From assembly GCF_958979055.1 (NCBI RefSeq), contig NC_084891.1:30314001-30378000 (forward strand): DNA of 64,000 nucleotides. Direction: 5' to 3'. Position 1 is the first letter of the stretch; each line of letters begins with the position of its first letter. Made by a program: the position numbers and the translations under genes. Origin of the DNA: Alnus glutinosa (taxonomy: Eukaryota; Streptophyta; Magnoliopsida; Fagales; Betulaceae). A model generated the notes under the pieces. The model was not told the DNA's origin and searched no databases. It saw only the letters and a program-made list of their open reading frames with translations. This document shows positions 48,352 through 60,882 of the stretch, one piece after another.

Positions 48352-48866
48352 GGTTACAGTGGGGTTGATGGGATGGCTGGTGGTAGGCGGAGAAAGGTGG
48401 TGTTAGGTGGAAAGGGGTGGTTGGGTTTCTTTGTGGGTTTAGGGGATGGTGGGTGAGAGACAAATGAGCAGACACCTGGGCCTTAAGGGAGGGGATTAAG
48501 TTAATTATTAGTTTCTACTTTCAAAATTGAAGAATCTTCCATACAACAATATGACTACGGGTAAAAAAATAAACATCAAATTTATATACATGTTTACAGT
48601 CGCATTTACATGCATGTAAAAAGTTTGGATTTGGCTAAGGTAAAAACCTACAAGAGATTTTTTGAAATTTTTTTTGCGGCCTAAATTGAATTTTAAGTTT
48701 TTTTATGAGAGAGAGAGAGTAAAATTAAATCTAGATCGGTTGAAAAAACTTATAAAATATCTCATGTAGTGTTTTTTACAACACTTAGGCCAAATCCAAA
48801 GGGTTCAACTATGTTATATATATATATATCAAGGAGGAGGAATGGGTCAAAAAACATAAAAAAATT

Positions 48867-49277
48867 GGGTTAATTACCTTTTCCCCCATGAACTACCAAC
48901 TCGACCAAAATAGAACATTCAATTACCAAAGACAACCCTTTTCCCCTCTCCCGTCAGTCAAAGAGGTTAAAACAAACAATCAACGGGTCACGTGACCGTC
49001 ACATGCCGTTTTACCCTCATTTTCTTCCTCTTTTCCCCCCATGAACTACCACCATCTTCCTCTTTTTTCCCCATGAACTACCACCATCTTCCAATATGCC
49101 CCCATGTAAAACGGCACATGACCCGTTGACTGTTTCTTTTAACCCTTCTAACTGACGAAAGGGGGGGAAATGATTGTCTTTGGTAATTGAATGCTCTATT
49201 TTGGTCGAGTTGGTAGTTCATGGGGGCATTGCGCATTTTTTGGTAGTTCATGGGGGGGAGAAAAAAGTAATTACCCC
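48867..49277. mobile_element. Large foldback transposon
   Basis: Arms of about 150-180 bases: left from GGGTTAATTACCTTTTCCCC, right ending AAAAAAGTAATTACCCC. Both arms contain CCATGAACTACCA (or its complement TGGTAGTTCATGG), the AAACGGCA or TGCCGTTTT motif, and TTGGTCGAGTTGG or its complement. CCCCATGAACTACCACCATC is also duplicated in the centre. Flanks TAAAAAAATT and TAAAAAATT suggest a 9-10-bp target duplication. Non-coding. Confidence 0.75.
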
Positions 49278-49375
49278 TAAAAAATTTATTAAGAAGGGAA
49301 GAACTTAAAAATTGTTTGTCATTATAGAAAATGGAAGTTGTTTATTTTAAAGGCTTTTCATAATTTCTCATATAA

Positions 49376-49407
<32 letters not shown>

Positions 49408-49489
49408 AGCTAAGATTGAATTCCGCTTACATATGATAAATAAGATACAAAATTTAACTTACATAAAAAAGAAAAGAACAAAAAACAAA

Positions 49490-50515
49490 AACAAAATTTA
49501 GGATTGTAACGTCTCATTAACAAATTTATTGTTGTATTTTAATCCCCTCTCTCTCAAACCCAGAGCTTCTCTCTCTAACCCACAAGCCAGATCGTCGTCC
49601 ATGTCTTGCCGAGAGAGGGTGTGGGGGAGGCCTTGTGCCTCTCTCCTCCAAGCTCTGTTTCTCCCCTTAGCCTCTTTGGGCTAAGGTGGTTTTGCTCCTC
49701 TCCGGTTTTTCCAATGAAGGCTATAGTCTCTCAACTATTAGGGTTGTGGAGTTTTGTTTCCCCGGCTTAGATCCAGTGGTGGTGGGCCTCTCTTAGTCCT
49801 TTTGGACTATGGAAGTTGTTTATTTTTTAGTTTCTTAAGTTTCTGGAAGGTAGGCACTCCTTAAGAGGTACCAAAGGGGGAGTTGCCACTCCGCTTGTGT
49901 CGCAGGCGATATGCTTTGGCCGAACTTTAGTTTCTCTCCATTTCTTGAGGCTAAATTTGTGCATTTCTGCGGGTTTTGGCAGACAGGCACCCCTCAGCCT
50001 TATTCGTCGTTGTCTTCTGATGTAGCCGCCACTTGTTGCAGTCGTGGTGGGCCCCCGTGACCGGTGCGTGGCCAGCACGCGCCAGAATGGTTTCCATTTT
50101 GGGCCGTGTGTGAGGGCCATGCTCTGGGTTTTCTGGCCATGTACAAGGTGAACGACTTGCTGCAGGGTGTTTTCCGGAGTAGTTGTGCGATCTCTTGGTG
50201 GCAATTCTGTGTTGGGTGTTTTCTGTCTTTGTGTTTGTTGTTGTTTGTTTGTGTTATATATATTCTTGTCTCTGTTTCACAGACTTTCGATTGGTAGCTA
50301 CTTTAAGCTAGGTTTTTTTCCTAACTTTGTGGGTAGAGATTCTTTATCTCTAGTTCATAGTTATGGCCTTTTGGCTCTGATTTCTCGCCATTGGGCGTTG
50401 TAGTTGTATTTGGTGCCTTGTTCTTGTATTGTTTATCTGGTTGTGTAACCGTTTGGGGATTATTTCTCAGAGATGAATAAGCAGACACTGTGTTCAACAA
50501 AATTTAGGATTGTAA
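49490..50515. mobile_element. 986-bp insertion with a perfect 20-bp target duplication, class unknown
   Basis: AACAAAATTTAGGATTGTAA is at 49490-49509 and identically at 50496-50515. The 986 bases between are unusually GC- and CT-rich at the left (CCCCTCTCTCTCAAACCC) and T-rich at the right, ending CAGAGATGAATAAGCAGACA then CTGTGTTC. There is no poly-A at either end, no obvious terminal inverted repeat and no recognisable protein. The duplication length fits retroposition. Confidence 0.6.
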
Positions 50516-50569
50516 TGTTGGATTTATGGTAAAGAAATGTCGACACAAAGGTTGTCCCAACTTGTTTGA

Positions 50570-50602
<33 letters not shown>

Positions 50603-52239
50603 AATCAAAGGAGAGGGTCAAAACAAATTTTTTATTCTTTTATGATATTTAAAGCTATAAAAGATTTATTAAAATGAATATGAAATTTTATTTTGTCCAT
50701 TTTAGTTGAAACTAGACTCCGATATTCATACACATGTTCCATAATCGGACATAAAGAATATGTGTCTCAATTTTAACCGTTCCAGTTCTAACTAAACCGA
50801 AAATGGACCTAAGCATGATATGGGGTTAATAATGCAATCATGACCATCCATTTTGGGGTTAGCAATGCAAACTCTAAAGTTTATAAACTACTTTTCAAAA
50901 AAAAAAAAAAGAATAAATAAATAATAATAATAATAAAGCTAAGTGAAATTCTTCCAACGACCCCAAACAACACCTAAAGAGGGGTGAATAGGTGTTTTCC
51001 AATAATCTCAATCAACAAAAATATCATAACCATTAACCACATACAATATCATCAAATTTAAATAAAGTAGTCAAAAGATTAAGCACAATAATTTTGGTGA
51101 CAAAATAAAAACCTTTTGAAAAACTATTTTAAAGTAAAATCATTATGAAGCAACCAAACCTAGGAAACCGATCTACTATAGAATATTAAAATTATAATCA
51201 ATTTATACTTATAAAACATTAGTAGTAAAAACTTGACTTATTCCTAGCAAACGACTCGTTTGTCTTCTACCGCTATAGTTTTAAAACTCTAGTCAATCTT
51301 TTGTTTAGTCTACTCTACACCTTGGGACTCTAGTGTCTTAAAGGTTTTTGTGAATTTGCGTGGTTTAAATAAACTCTAAGAGAGGCAAAGAATTGAAATC
51401 ATAATGATGCAAGGGTTCTCTCTTCGCTCACCAAATATTGGCCTTAGGGTCGCTTGGAAATAGTGCATAAAGATGCATATATAGCTCATGAGAAAAACTG
51501 AGGTGTAGGTGAAAGTCGGTTAAATAGTAAGCACAATCAGTTGGAAGTTGTGTTCGAACCAGTTAGTAGCGCATTTCAACGTGTGCTAGAGTTTCAATGT
51601 TTTATAGTTGACATCATTCAAAGTTTCGAACTCTGTACAATTAGAGTTATGACTGAGGCTCTCGAATCAACCCCCAATATAGATTACATACAAACCTTCT
51701 CCAAAGGCTTGTGATGGAGCTTCTTTATGGCTATTGTGAAACACCTCCCTTGTGACTGAGGCTCTTAGATAGGCTTATAAACTACTTTACTTATTTCTTA
51801 TTTGAACTTGATGTAATCGTCATTGTGATCAGTGGCGAAACTACTAAGGGGCATATAAGGGGGGGCTAGATAGGCTTATAAACTACTTTACTTATTTCTC
51901 ATTCGAACTTGATGCAATTGTCATTGTGACCGACCTTCTCAAAAACTTGAATTTTTAAAGTATGAAAAAATCCGTTCGAACATTCTCTGATCGAGACTTC
52001 AACTGAAACTCTTGAATGTCAGTTCTTTTAAAATATTTGAAGATCGCTATTGACTAGTTAGCGAATGACAACTTATGTTCTTCAACTTTAAGCACAAAAA
52101 TAAGTCCAAGCTTAACAATTAAACCTAGGCTTACAATCACTTTATTTTTTACATTGAGTTAGCCTACATAAAACATAACACCAAAAAAAAAAAAGGTTAA
52201 GTGGGGTCAACAACACCTTTGACCTTACCGACGAATTGA
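50516..52239. other. Gene-free spacer
   Basis: AT-rich. One short direct duplication: CTAGATAGGCTTATAAACTA-like text at about 51764 and 51867, with ACTTATTTCT and ATTCGAACTTGATG following each. A TGGCGAAACTACTAAGGGGC phrase at about 51834 resembles hAT-type transposon ends. No gene seen. Confidence 0.5.
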
Positions 52240-52291
52240 TTCATAATAGGCGGGTTTTTTTTTTTTTTTTTTAAATGTTTCATAATAGGCG
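52240..52291 (-). mobile_element. 26-bp micro-insertion in a 13-bp target duplication
   Basis: TTCATAATAGGCG is at 52240-52252 and 52279-52291. The insert is GG, a T run and AAATGT, that is, a poly-A tail in reverse orientation with almost no body. Confidence 0.6.
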
Positions 52292-52326
52292 TTAATAGGA
52301 GTTATTTGCGTTTTGGTTTTGGAAGT

Positions 52327-52621
52327 CCATGGCTTGTTTGTTAAGTAACATTACATTACAGTACTGTTTAAGTACTTTTTTTTCATTTTTTTTTTTATAT
52401 TTTTCACTACTAATTAACATCAAAATATTTCTATTTTTTTTTACTTTTTTATATTACATCAATAATTTTTTATTACTATTCAAATAAAAAAATTCACTAT
52501 AATGTAAATTTTTTTACTTTTTTATATAAATTTTTTTATTTTTATATCACATTATTATTTTTTACTAATTTCAAAAATTAACAATCTACTGTACTGGAAT
52601 GGCACTTTTCCAAACAAGGCC
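52327..52621. mobile_element. Tourist-like MITE, family A copy 3
   Basis: Ends ATGGCTTGTTTGTTAAGTA and CTTTTCCAAACAAGGCCTA are inverted; the interior has ATATTACATCAATAATTTTT and TTTTATATCACATTA. Same family as 3078-3329 and 44212-44476. It ends only about 50 bases before the probable 5' leader of the histone deacetylase gene. Confidence 0.65.
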
Positions 52622-52766
52622 TATAAAATAAACAGGTTTTACAAAACAAATTCTCCTCCTCCGCTACTAGAAAGAAGCTTAGCTTGTTAAAAGAAAGAGG
52701 GAGAGAATCGGAGGTGGAAGTCGAGCGCTTCTCCAGTCTTCACTTTCCTTCTCCGTAGCCGCAGAG

Positions 52767-53409
52767 GTCTCTCTTTCTCAACTCCGTCTCTCTGCGTGCG
52801 TCTTTGTGTCTAGTTTTTTTTTTTTTTTTGCAGTGTATTTAGATTCTCATGCCATTAGGGCACTCTTTTACTTTTGATCTTCTTTTGTGTTTTTTTTTTT
52901 CCCTTATTTTCTTTAGATGGTAGAGTAATTATGCTCCTTTCCTTTTCAATATCAATTTTTTTTTTTTTTTTTAATATCTAGTGCACAATCTGCTATGTTT
53001 TTGGCTTTATCTGCGCTTTAGGCCGACTTGTATCCTTCTTCTTCTTTCTCTTGGCGTGATGTAGGTTGTAATTGCTTGATGGATAACCAAGGACTAATGA
53101 TCCACGTGCTCTCACTGAGTAACTTCCAACCTTTCTATTATATGAGGATGTGTATTGCAGGCCTACATTTGTTTCTCAGTACCTTCAACGCCTTTCCCAC
53201 CCGTTACTTTCAAAATCAATTTTATTAATTGACTCATTTATATCGATTCCACAAAAGGGATTCCAAAGGTTACCAATTACAGCTAGTTTACTTGCGTGGA
53301 GAGTTGGAATAGATTTTTGGTCCTGATTTATTGGCCTTCCCCAAGCATCCGGGGTTTCTCCCTCATATATGAAATCCTTTGATTAACTTTATCACTCACC
53401 TCTTTGCAG
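52767..53409 (+). other. Probable 5'-UTR intron of the histone deacetylase gene
   Basis: A purine-rich leader (about 52670-52766) ends GCCGCAGAG before GTCTCT, and CTCTTTGCAG precedes the coding exon at 53410. Leader introns are common in plant housekeeping genes. The donor choice is a guess; the acceptor is good. Confidence 0.45.
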
Positions 53410-53417
53410 ATCACGTA

Positions 53418-56400
53418 ATGGAAAGCGGAGGCAATTCCCTTACATCTGGGCCAGATGGGGTGAAGAGAAAAGTTTCCTATTTCTATGACCCTGAGGTTGG
53501 GAATTATTATTATGGACAGGGTCACCCGATGAAGCCACATAGGATTCGAATGACACATGCTCTCTTAGCCCACTATGGATTGCTTCAACATATGCAGGTC
53601 CTGAAGCCCACTCCTGCCAGAGATAGGGATCTTTGCAAGTTCCATGCTGATGATTATGTCAACTTTCTGAGGGCCATAACCCCGGAAACACAGCAAGATC
53701 AACTGAGGCAGCTGAAGAGGTTTAACGTTGGGGAAGACTGCCCCGTATTTGATGGTCTTTACTCATTCTGTCAGACTTATGCCGGGGGTTCAGTTGCTGG
53801 TGCTCTCAAATTGAACCAAGGAGGTTGTGATATTGCAATTAACTGGGCTGGTGGGCTGCACCATGCCAAAAAGTGTGAGGCTTCTGGATTTTGCTACGTG
53901 AACGATATTGTATTGGCAATTCTAGAGCTTCTCAAAGTACATGAGGTTGGTCAACTTTTCTTATTTTATGGAGTATTGTTTATTTTGATGCATGAGAATG
54001 GAACTAGTTCTTGAATATATTTTATTTTATTTCGTGAGTTATATAGGCCTCTCTTGGGGTCGTGAACATACAACCTCATTCTCCACCCCTAATAGCCACT
54101 AATTCTGGAATTTTTTGAACTGAATTTATGAATCTGCAAGGCAGATTTTCATATCATATTAATTGTTTTTGTTTAGTGAATTGGAAGAAGGTTGCTTTCT
54201 ATTTGTTAGATTTTGACTTGTGTTTCTTTGCATATGAGAGGACAATTACAAGATGTGTAGCTTTTACGTAGAATGCATAAACATGTTTATATATTGTCTT
54301 TTAAGGTCATCACTTTTTGTGTGTGTGTGTGTGTGTGTTGCGAATCCATGTATTTGTTGTTAATTCATGGTTGAAGGCATTTATTATGATTTATAAGAGT
54401 GGAAGGCCTTTTTTTTTCTGGTGAATTTTTCCCTATCGGTCTATTTTATTTTTATTTTTATTTTTTTGAGACAAGTAAGCAATCGTTTTTTCTTGTTGAA
54501 TGTCTAGTTAGAATCTACTCAACAATATCGAGTAAAGCATGATATAGTCTGCGTGCAACACACTCATTATGCAACTAATGGTGGTATTATGTTGATCTTT
54601 ATGGTTACTCTACAAAAAAAATTTAGGTTGCTCTTTCAGCTACTTTTGCCTTTAGTATCACTTTTTCAAAAATCACAAACCTTTTTCTAGGAATTTATCA
54701 TCAAGTTTTGCATTTGCATAAATACAAGTGACTAACAAAAATGATAGCATTGCTGATATCAATGTAGCAAGTGGATTGATTTCTTAGGATGCCTTCAAAA
54801 ATGATTTTTTGATTAGTCATACTTCAGTATTCTTGGATGCCTTCTAAAATGATTAAAAAAAAAAACCAAATTTTTACAAGCCTTTACAAGTCTGATAGTT
54901 GCTTTTGAATTTGGGTGTTGGAGTGTGACAGTAGTTCTTGGAACTAACCAATTATGAGGCTGGCTTTTGCGTTTGCGTAGCCAGTCAATCTCATAGCCAA
55001 ATTTCTTTTACAGCCATGTTTGAGTTCAAGTAGTTCTTGAATTGATTTAATTAATGACAAATCATTTCATGGAAAAAGGCATGAAATGCTGCTTATGTGT
55101 AAGCTTGTGCGACAGCCATTGATCACTGGCACCAATTAATTTAATAATCACGGTCATCATTAGTTTTACTGTTTTCAGTTTTTGGGAAACTCTTAAGATT
55201 TTGACTAGTTGAAAAGCATTCTCTCATTTGTATGGCAAATGATTAACTATTTTATTATTGGTATGCAATATTATCTACTGATTGATATAAATGGTTTGGA
55301 ATATAATTTTTCATTCTCATATCAATGCAGCGTGTTTTATATGTGGACATTGATATCCACCATGGCGACGGTGTAGAGGAGGCTTTTTACACAACTGATA
55401 GAGTCATGACTGTTTCATTTCATAAATTTGGAGATTATTTCCCTGGTACAGGTGATGTTCGTGACATTGGATATGGTAAAGGGAAGTACTATTCTCTCAA
55501 TGTACCCCTTGATGATGGTATTGATGATGAGAGCTACCAATCATTGTTTAAGCCAATAATAGGGAAAGTGATGGAAGTTTTCAGGCCTGGTGCTGTGATC
55601 CTACAGTGTGGTGCAGACTCTTTGTCAGGTGATAGATTAGGGTGTTTCAATCTATCTATTAAGGGTCACGCAGAGTGTCTTAGATTTATGAGATCTTTCA
55701 ATGTTCCTCTTCTATTGGTGGGTGGAGGTGGTTATACAATACGAAATGTCGCTCGTTGCTGGTGTTATGAGGTATTATATATTTTCAGTGCAATGATGAT
55801 CTGTCATTTAGATTCACCCTTATAATTGGTTGATGTAGATACTTTAATTTTAAATGTTTAGTTTTGGCTGCTGTAGGATAAGTATCTTTAATAGCACTTC
55901 AGGAAATGCCAGAAGATGGCATGAATTTTGGAAACACTTGGATAATAATAAATAGTAAGAAATCGAATTGTAACAAAATGTTTGCACTATAATTCACAAC
56001 TATCCTAAAACTGAGGAGCATATTAGAAAATATAATGAAAAAATTTTAAAAGTTATGTTCCTACGATGTGAACTTATTGTGTAGAAAAATATTTGTTTGG
56101 TTGAAATATGTTGAAAGTTTGATTTTCTGAGTATTGCATTTCTCAGTGTTTCTGGGTTGGCCCTTAAGAATCATTCTTGGATGGATAGTTTTTTTTTTTT
56201 TTCATTAAACCGGCCTTTCTGTTGTTCCGCATCGGATATTTGAGTGGAAATTGAATAATATCGAATCTTGACATTTGAACAAGCAAGAGCTAATTTTATT
56301 CATTGAATTGTTACCATTAAGAAAACAAAAAGTCAAAAACATATTAATGCCAATTTGGGGCTCATATGTACGCCTTTTTCATCCCATACTAATAATTTAG

Positions 56401-59193
56401 ATGCACGCTGTACAAAATATAATGGATGGTTTTTATAAATCCCTTCTTTCCACTTGATAGATTTTTCCTTAAGATCATATATATAATGTTATTTGTTGAG
56501 CAGACGGGTGTTGCACTTGGGATCGAACTTGATGATAAGATGCCACAACATGAATATTATGAGTACTTTGGTCCAGACTATACTCTTCATGTGGCTCCAA
56601 GTAACATGGAAAATAAAAACTCTCGCCAGCTATTGGAAGAGATAAGAGCAAAACTTCTTGATAATCTATCAAAGCTGCAACATGCTCCAAGTGTCCAGTT
56701 CCAAGACCGACCACCTGATACAGAGCTTCCAGAGGTTCGTTTTTACATCTCTTATTATCATTAAGTGTCATGGTGTATGACTTCCTTGTTTTCTTCCTTT
56801 GCCTTCAGTGTAACAGATTTCTATTATGAACACTAAACTATTATGTCCTTGTTTCATTAATCTAATGCTTGTTAAAAACGAAATAGAATATTAATATCTC
56901 TATTTGAATTAATGATCTAAAAGGAAAGAAGGATGAAAAGTACTCTTACAGAGCTTACATCTCGAAATCAATAATTATGTAACTCTCTATGTTCTTCCAA
57001 TTTTCTATTCTATGATTGTGCATTTTGGATCAGAAATGGGTGTACTTGTCCAAGTTTCTCTATCTTTTATTGTGATACAGTCTGATTCTAAAACTGTGGA
57101 TGTTGAATTTGAGTTGGCAATTTTTCATTTGGTGAAGTCTCTTGTAGCTTAATCTGCAGGTTTTGCTGTTAATGAGGAAAGAAGTAGAAATTACCTGAAA
57201 TTTTGTGGACAACAGGGACGAAGTGCTTTGGAACTTGTGTTGGATATTAGTTGCAGGAAATTTTGCTTCAGAATAGAGCGAAATTCCTTGTTTGTTAGCA
57301 CAAGTAGAAGCCCAAAAAATCCCCATGTTCAAACCTATAAGAGTATTTGATCAAACTAAGCCCATCTGCTGTGTGCTTTAATGTGGCTAGTTGTTTTAAA
57401 TTTATTCTGCAACCTTGAAGTTGGTAGCTTGGCGTGGATGATTTGTGCCACCCCTTATTTTATAGGGGTGGGAAGGAATTTATGAAATGGTCACAGCGAG
57501 TCTCTAGAAAGTTCGATTAGAACTGCTAACTCGGATTCATGTGCTCTTCCCCCCTATAAATGTGCGACACTTTTGAAGATCTCATGTTGTCGTTCTTTTT
57601 TTCCATTATTGGACTGGTAGTAGATTGCCTATGCTACAGTTTTGTAATTGCCCAAATTTCAATATGCTTATGTACAATGGCAGAGCCAGAAATGTACTTT
57701 GGGGAGGCTGATATATATAGAAAACTTCACATACCTCCTGCCCGAAGTATCAGCTTTTTTGCAATCATATTCTCGAACTTTCAATTTTTACAATGTCGGT
57801 ATCCCATGTTTTGACTCCTTTTAATTTCACCCTTACCGTTAGGGTTTACGGTTAAATCAAATGGCAAATAGGTGAAATGTCTCTTATACCCTTGTAAAAT
57901 TTATAAAAACACAAATTTACCCTCATTTTTTTTTAATCATTATTTAAAAATAAAAATTAAAACCAAACTAAACCAGTCCACTACTGCATATGTAGACTTG
58001 GTATGTAAGTCAATGGCTGAAAATGTCTTGTATTTAGGCGGATGAAGATCAAAATGATGGAGATAAAAGATGGGAACCTGATTCTGACATGGAGTCTGAT
58101 GATGACCGGTATCGAAAGTTTCTTCTTCTTCTTCTGTGTGTGTTGGTGTTCATTCTCTTGAGGCTGCTAACAATTGTATCTTTCTCTGTTGTACAGTAAG
58201 CCTTTGCCAAGTCGAGTGAAGAGAGAATATATCGAACCCGAATGTAAAGATCCAGTATGTTAAGTTCTATGATCTTTTTTGCTATGTAATTACCATTTTT
58301 TTTTTCACAATTCATAGTTAGGCAACTTGAGCCAACTTTGTGTCTTTTCTGGATTGTTGTTTTATTAAGTGGTAATTTATCTCTCAGATGTTAACCTTGA
58401 AAGTAAAGAAATGGTGTGTTAGAGGTGTTCTTCTGCCCTTTTTATTTTCTCTTTGACCATTTTTCTTTCATTGGGAAGCTGTGAAATGTCATTTAGTTCT
58501 CCAATTGGGTTGTTTGAAGTTTAACGAAGATGGCATCTTTTTTTCTTTTTTTGTCATTATATGAAGTGTATATGACTGTAGCATTATGCTTTTTCTATTA
58601 TGTTTAGATGTCTGTTAGCATTATCCAGTATGCTAAGTTCTATGACCCGTTTTACTCTGTAATTAACAAAATTTTATCATAATTCATAGTTAGGCAACTT
58701 GAGGTAACTTTTTGTCTTTTCTAGCTTGGTGTTCTGAGTGGTAATTTATCTCTCTGATTTTAAAGTTGACAGTAGAGAAATGGTGTGTCCGAGGTGCTCT
58801 TTTGTCCCTTTTTATTTTCTCTTTTGACCTTTTATCTTTTGTAATGGGAACCTGTGAAATGTCATTTAAGTTCTCCAATTGGGTAGTTAGAAGTTTACAT
58901 AAGATATTATCCTTTCTTTTTCCGTATTTATGTAGTCTATATAACTTGTAGCATTATGCTTTTTCTGTTATTTTAGAAGTTTGTAATATTCTGTTTTGTG
59001 AAGTGTACAGTGTAGGTTGACTTCTAGTGAAGATAAAGTTCTCATAGAAAGAGTCCTTTGAGTCAACATCTCCCTTATCTATTTTGGTCGCTTTCAGGTA
59101 TCAAATATGATGGCAATAGATGAGCCATGCATCAAAGTGGAGCAGAATGACTCAAACAAACCATCTGAACAACATACTGAGATGAACTTATAA
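53418..59193 (+). CDS. HDA19: Class I RPD3-type histone deacetylase, HDA19-like
   Basis: Nuclear zinc-dependent lysine deacetylase; HDA19 works in co-repressor complexes. Coding exons: 53418-53945, 55331-55771, 56504-56734, 58038-58108, 58197-58254, 59098-59193; all GT-AG, total 1425 bases, 474 residues. The start MESGGNSL matches the HDA19 N-terminus. Catalytic pieces: GGLHHAKK (HH at 148-149), [10 protein letters not shown] with zinc ligands D184 and H186, [17 protein letters not shown] (D272), and GGGGYTIRN (Y311). The C-terminus keeps [18 protein letters not shown] and [11 protein letters not shown] but then ends soon after, so it is about 25 residues shorter than Arabidopsis HDA19 and its tail differs. 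The active-site region looks intact. The gene converges with the 61.6-kb gene. Confidence 0.93.
54318..54339. repeat. GT microsatellite
   Basis: GT dinucleotide run in the first coding-region intron of the histone deacetylase gene. Confidence 0.85.
58251..58996 (+). repeat. 373-bp tandem duplication spanning a splice donor in the HDA19-like gene
   Basis: The unit starts TCCAGTATGTTAAGTTCTAT at 58251 (last four bases of exon 5 of the coding series plus its donor) and again TCCAGTATGCTAAGTTCTAT at 58624. Both units share CATAGTTAGGCAACTTGAG, GTGGTAATTTATCTCTC and AAATGGTGTGT, and both end near TAGCATTATGCTTTTTCT and a T-rich TTTAG or TTTTAG. Confidence 0.85.
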
Positions 59194-60851
59194 GCAGAGG
59201 TTGCCCAACATCCCAACATACAATATATGTCCACTTGTACTTTTAGTGGATTTACTTGCAGCATTGCTGTATTGCTTTTAATAATTCATATGGTCCTCGG
59301 AAGCATGAGCCCTTAGTTCTCCCCAATCTTTGTGCATATCTCAGCGATTGTAAAAATTGACTGCCAGCAGTGTGCTATAGCAGTTTTGGATAGTATTTTG
59401 GTTAAACTTTAAATAGATAAAGATAGGTCATGATATCGTTGATGGTAAGAGTTGCTTCATATGACGAATTCTAGAAGTTGAGACTTGGGAGGGAATACCG
59501 AATACCCACTTTTTCAGTTCTCTCTATTATCAATTGCTTTTTTGTGTTTTCTTTCTTCACTTGGATGGGGGAAGATGCTTTCCTGGGCTATTATCGTCCC
59601 TAGATATATTTTCTGCATGTGAACCAAAAGTCGGGGTCCATGATCCTGCCCGCGGTCAGACGAACCAATGACCAATCCCATGATGTTTGACTTCGAGGTT
59701 GGGGCTTGGGGATCACCCTGGGAGTGGGAGAGATCTGTTAACGTATGTGGCTTTGGCCATCATGACGCGATATACCATTTCCATTTGCTTTGTCGGGCCA
59801 GAATTTTGTGGGTTTGGTTTAATGTCCTGATTCCTATTCCAAGGTTTCAACCACTTTTTAATTCTGTTTTTTCTTTTTAACCCGGGTGCTTGGTGCCTGG
59901 TGGCATGTTTAGGATTCCGTTTTCTTCTCCCTTTTTTTTTTTTTTTTTTCTTTTTTTTTTCTTTTTTTTTTTTTTTGTTGTCCTTTAAATTCTTCAAGTG
60001 GGGTCAGGTTGACAATTCACAACAAACAAACTACCAGATGACTGACATGATATGAGTTCTAAGTTGGTGGCTGGAAGGCTGATTCCACTCGCGCTTTTGG
60101 CCAAAGAATCACAGCAGCATGGCGGGAGGTCCTGTTATGATCCCTTTCAGATTCGTATCATGGCCATAAGTTCACCATTGGCCAAGAAGCAAAGGGCTAT
60201 ATGCAAATGCTTCTACTGGATTTTCTATTGGATTGATTCACATTCATTTCTTTCATACCGGTTGACGTAAAATATTTAAATGATTTTTACTTTATATACA
60301 TTTATCACATTCATTTCACACGACTAACATGACATATTATAAATAGCTTTTTATGTCAACCACTTAAAAAAATATATAAAAAAAAATCACTTAAAGCACG
60401 TCATAATATAAAATGAGTTTAAAGACTGACATTATTCCCATTATTATTGATGAAACCCTTCTTCCCAAAACGATTGATATCGTACCAGCCTCTCCTCTTT
60501 GAGGATCCGGAAACCATGCTGCATTAAGCCAACAGTGAGCAAATCTTCACGATGAGGATAGCTCCTCAACTTGGCAATACCAATCGCCATCGAAAGATTT
60601 TTCGGTTTATTATTATTCAGCAAACAATTTTTTTTTTTTTCCCAAAAGCCCCATCCCAAATCTTCACATTCTCGAAAACTCAAAAGATGATAAGATCCGC
60701 CTTTCATTCCGAGCAAGATTGGAAGACGATCAAATCGCTACTTGCATTCGCATTCAAATTGACTGAACTTCTTACATTCCACAGACAGCAAGGCAGTTGG
60801 AGTAGGTGCTGTTCACCTGCAAATGGTGTCCGGTGGCTGTGCATGGTGATG

Positions 60852-60882
<31 letters not shown>

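Noticed and set aside
48199..48456. Glycine-rich open frame over the G tract
   Set aside because: The glycines come only from the poly-G run; there is no start context, conservation or splice support.
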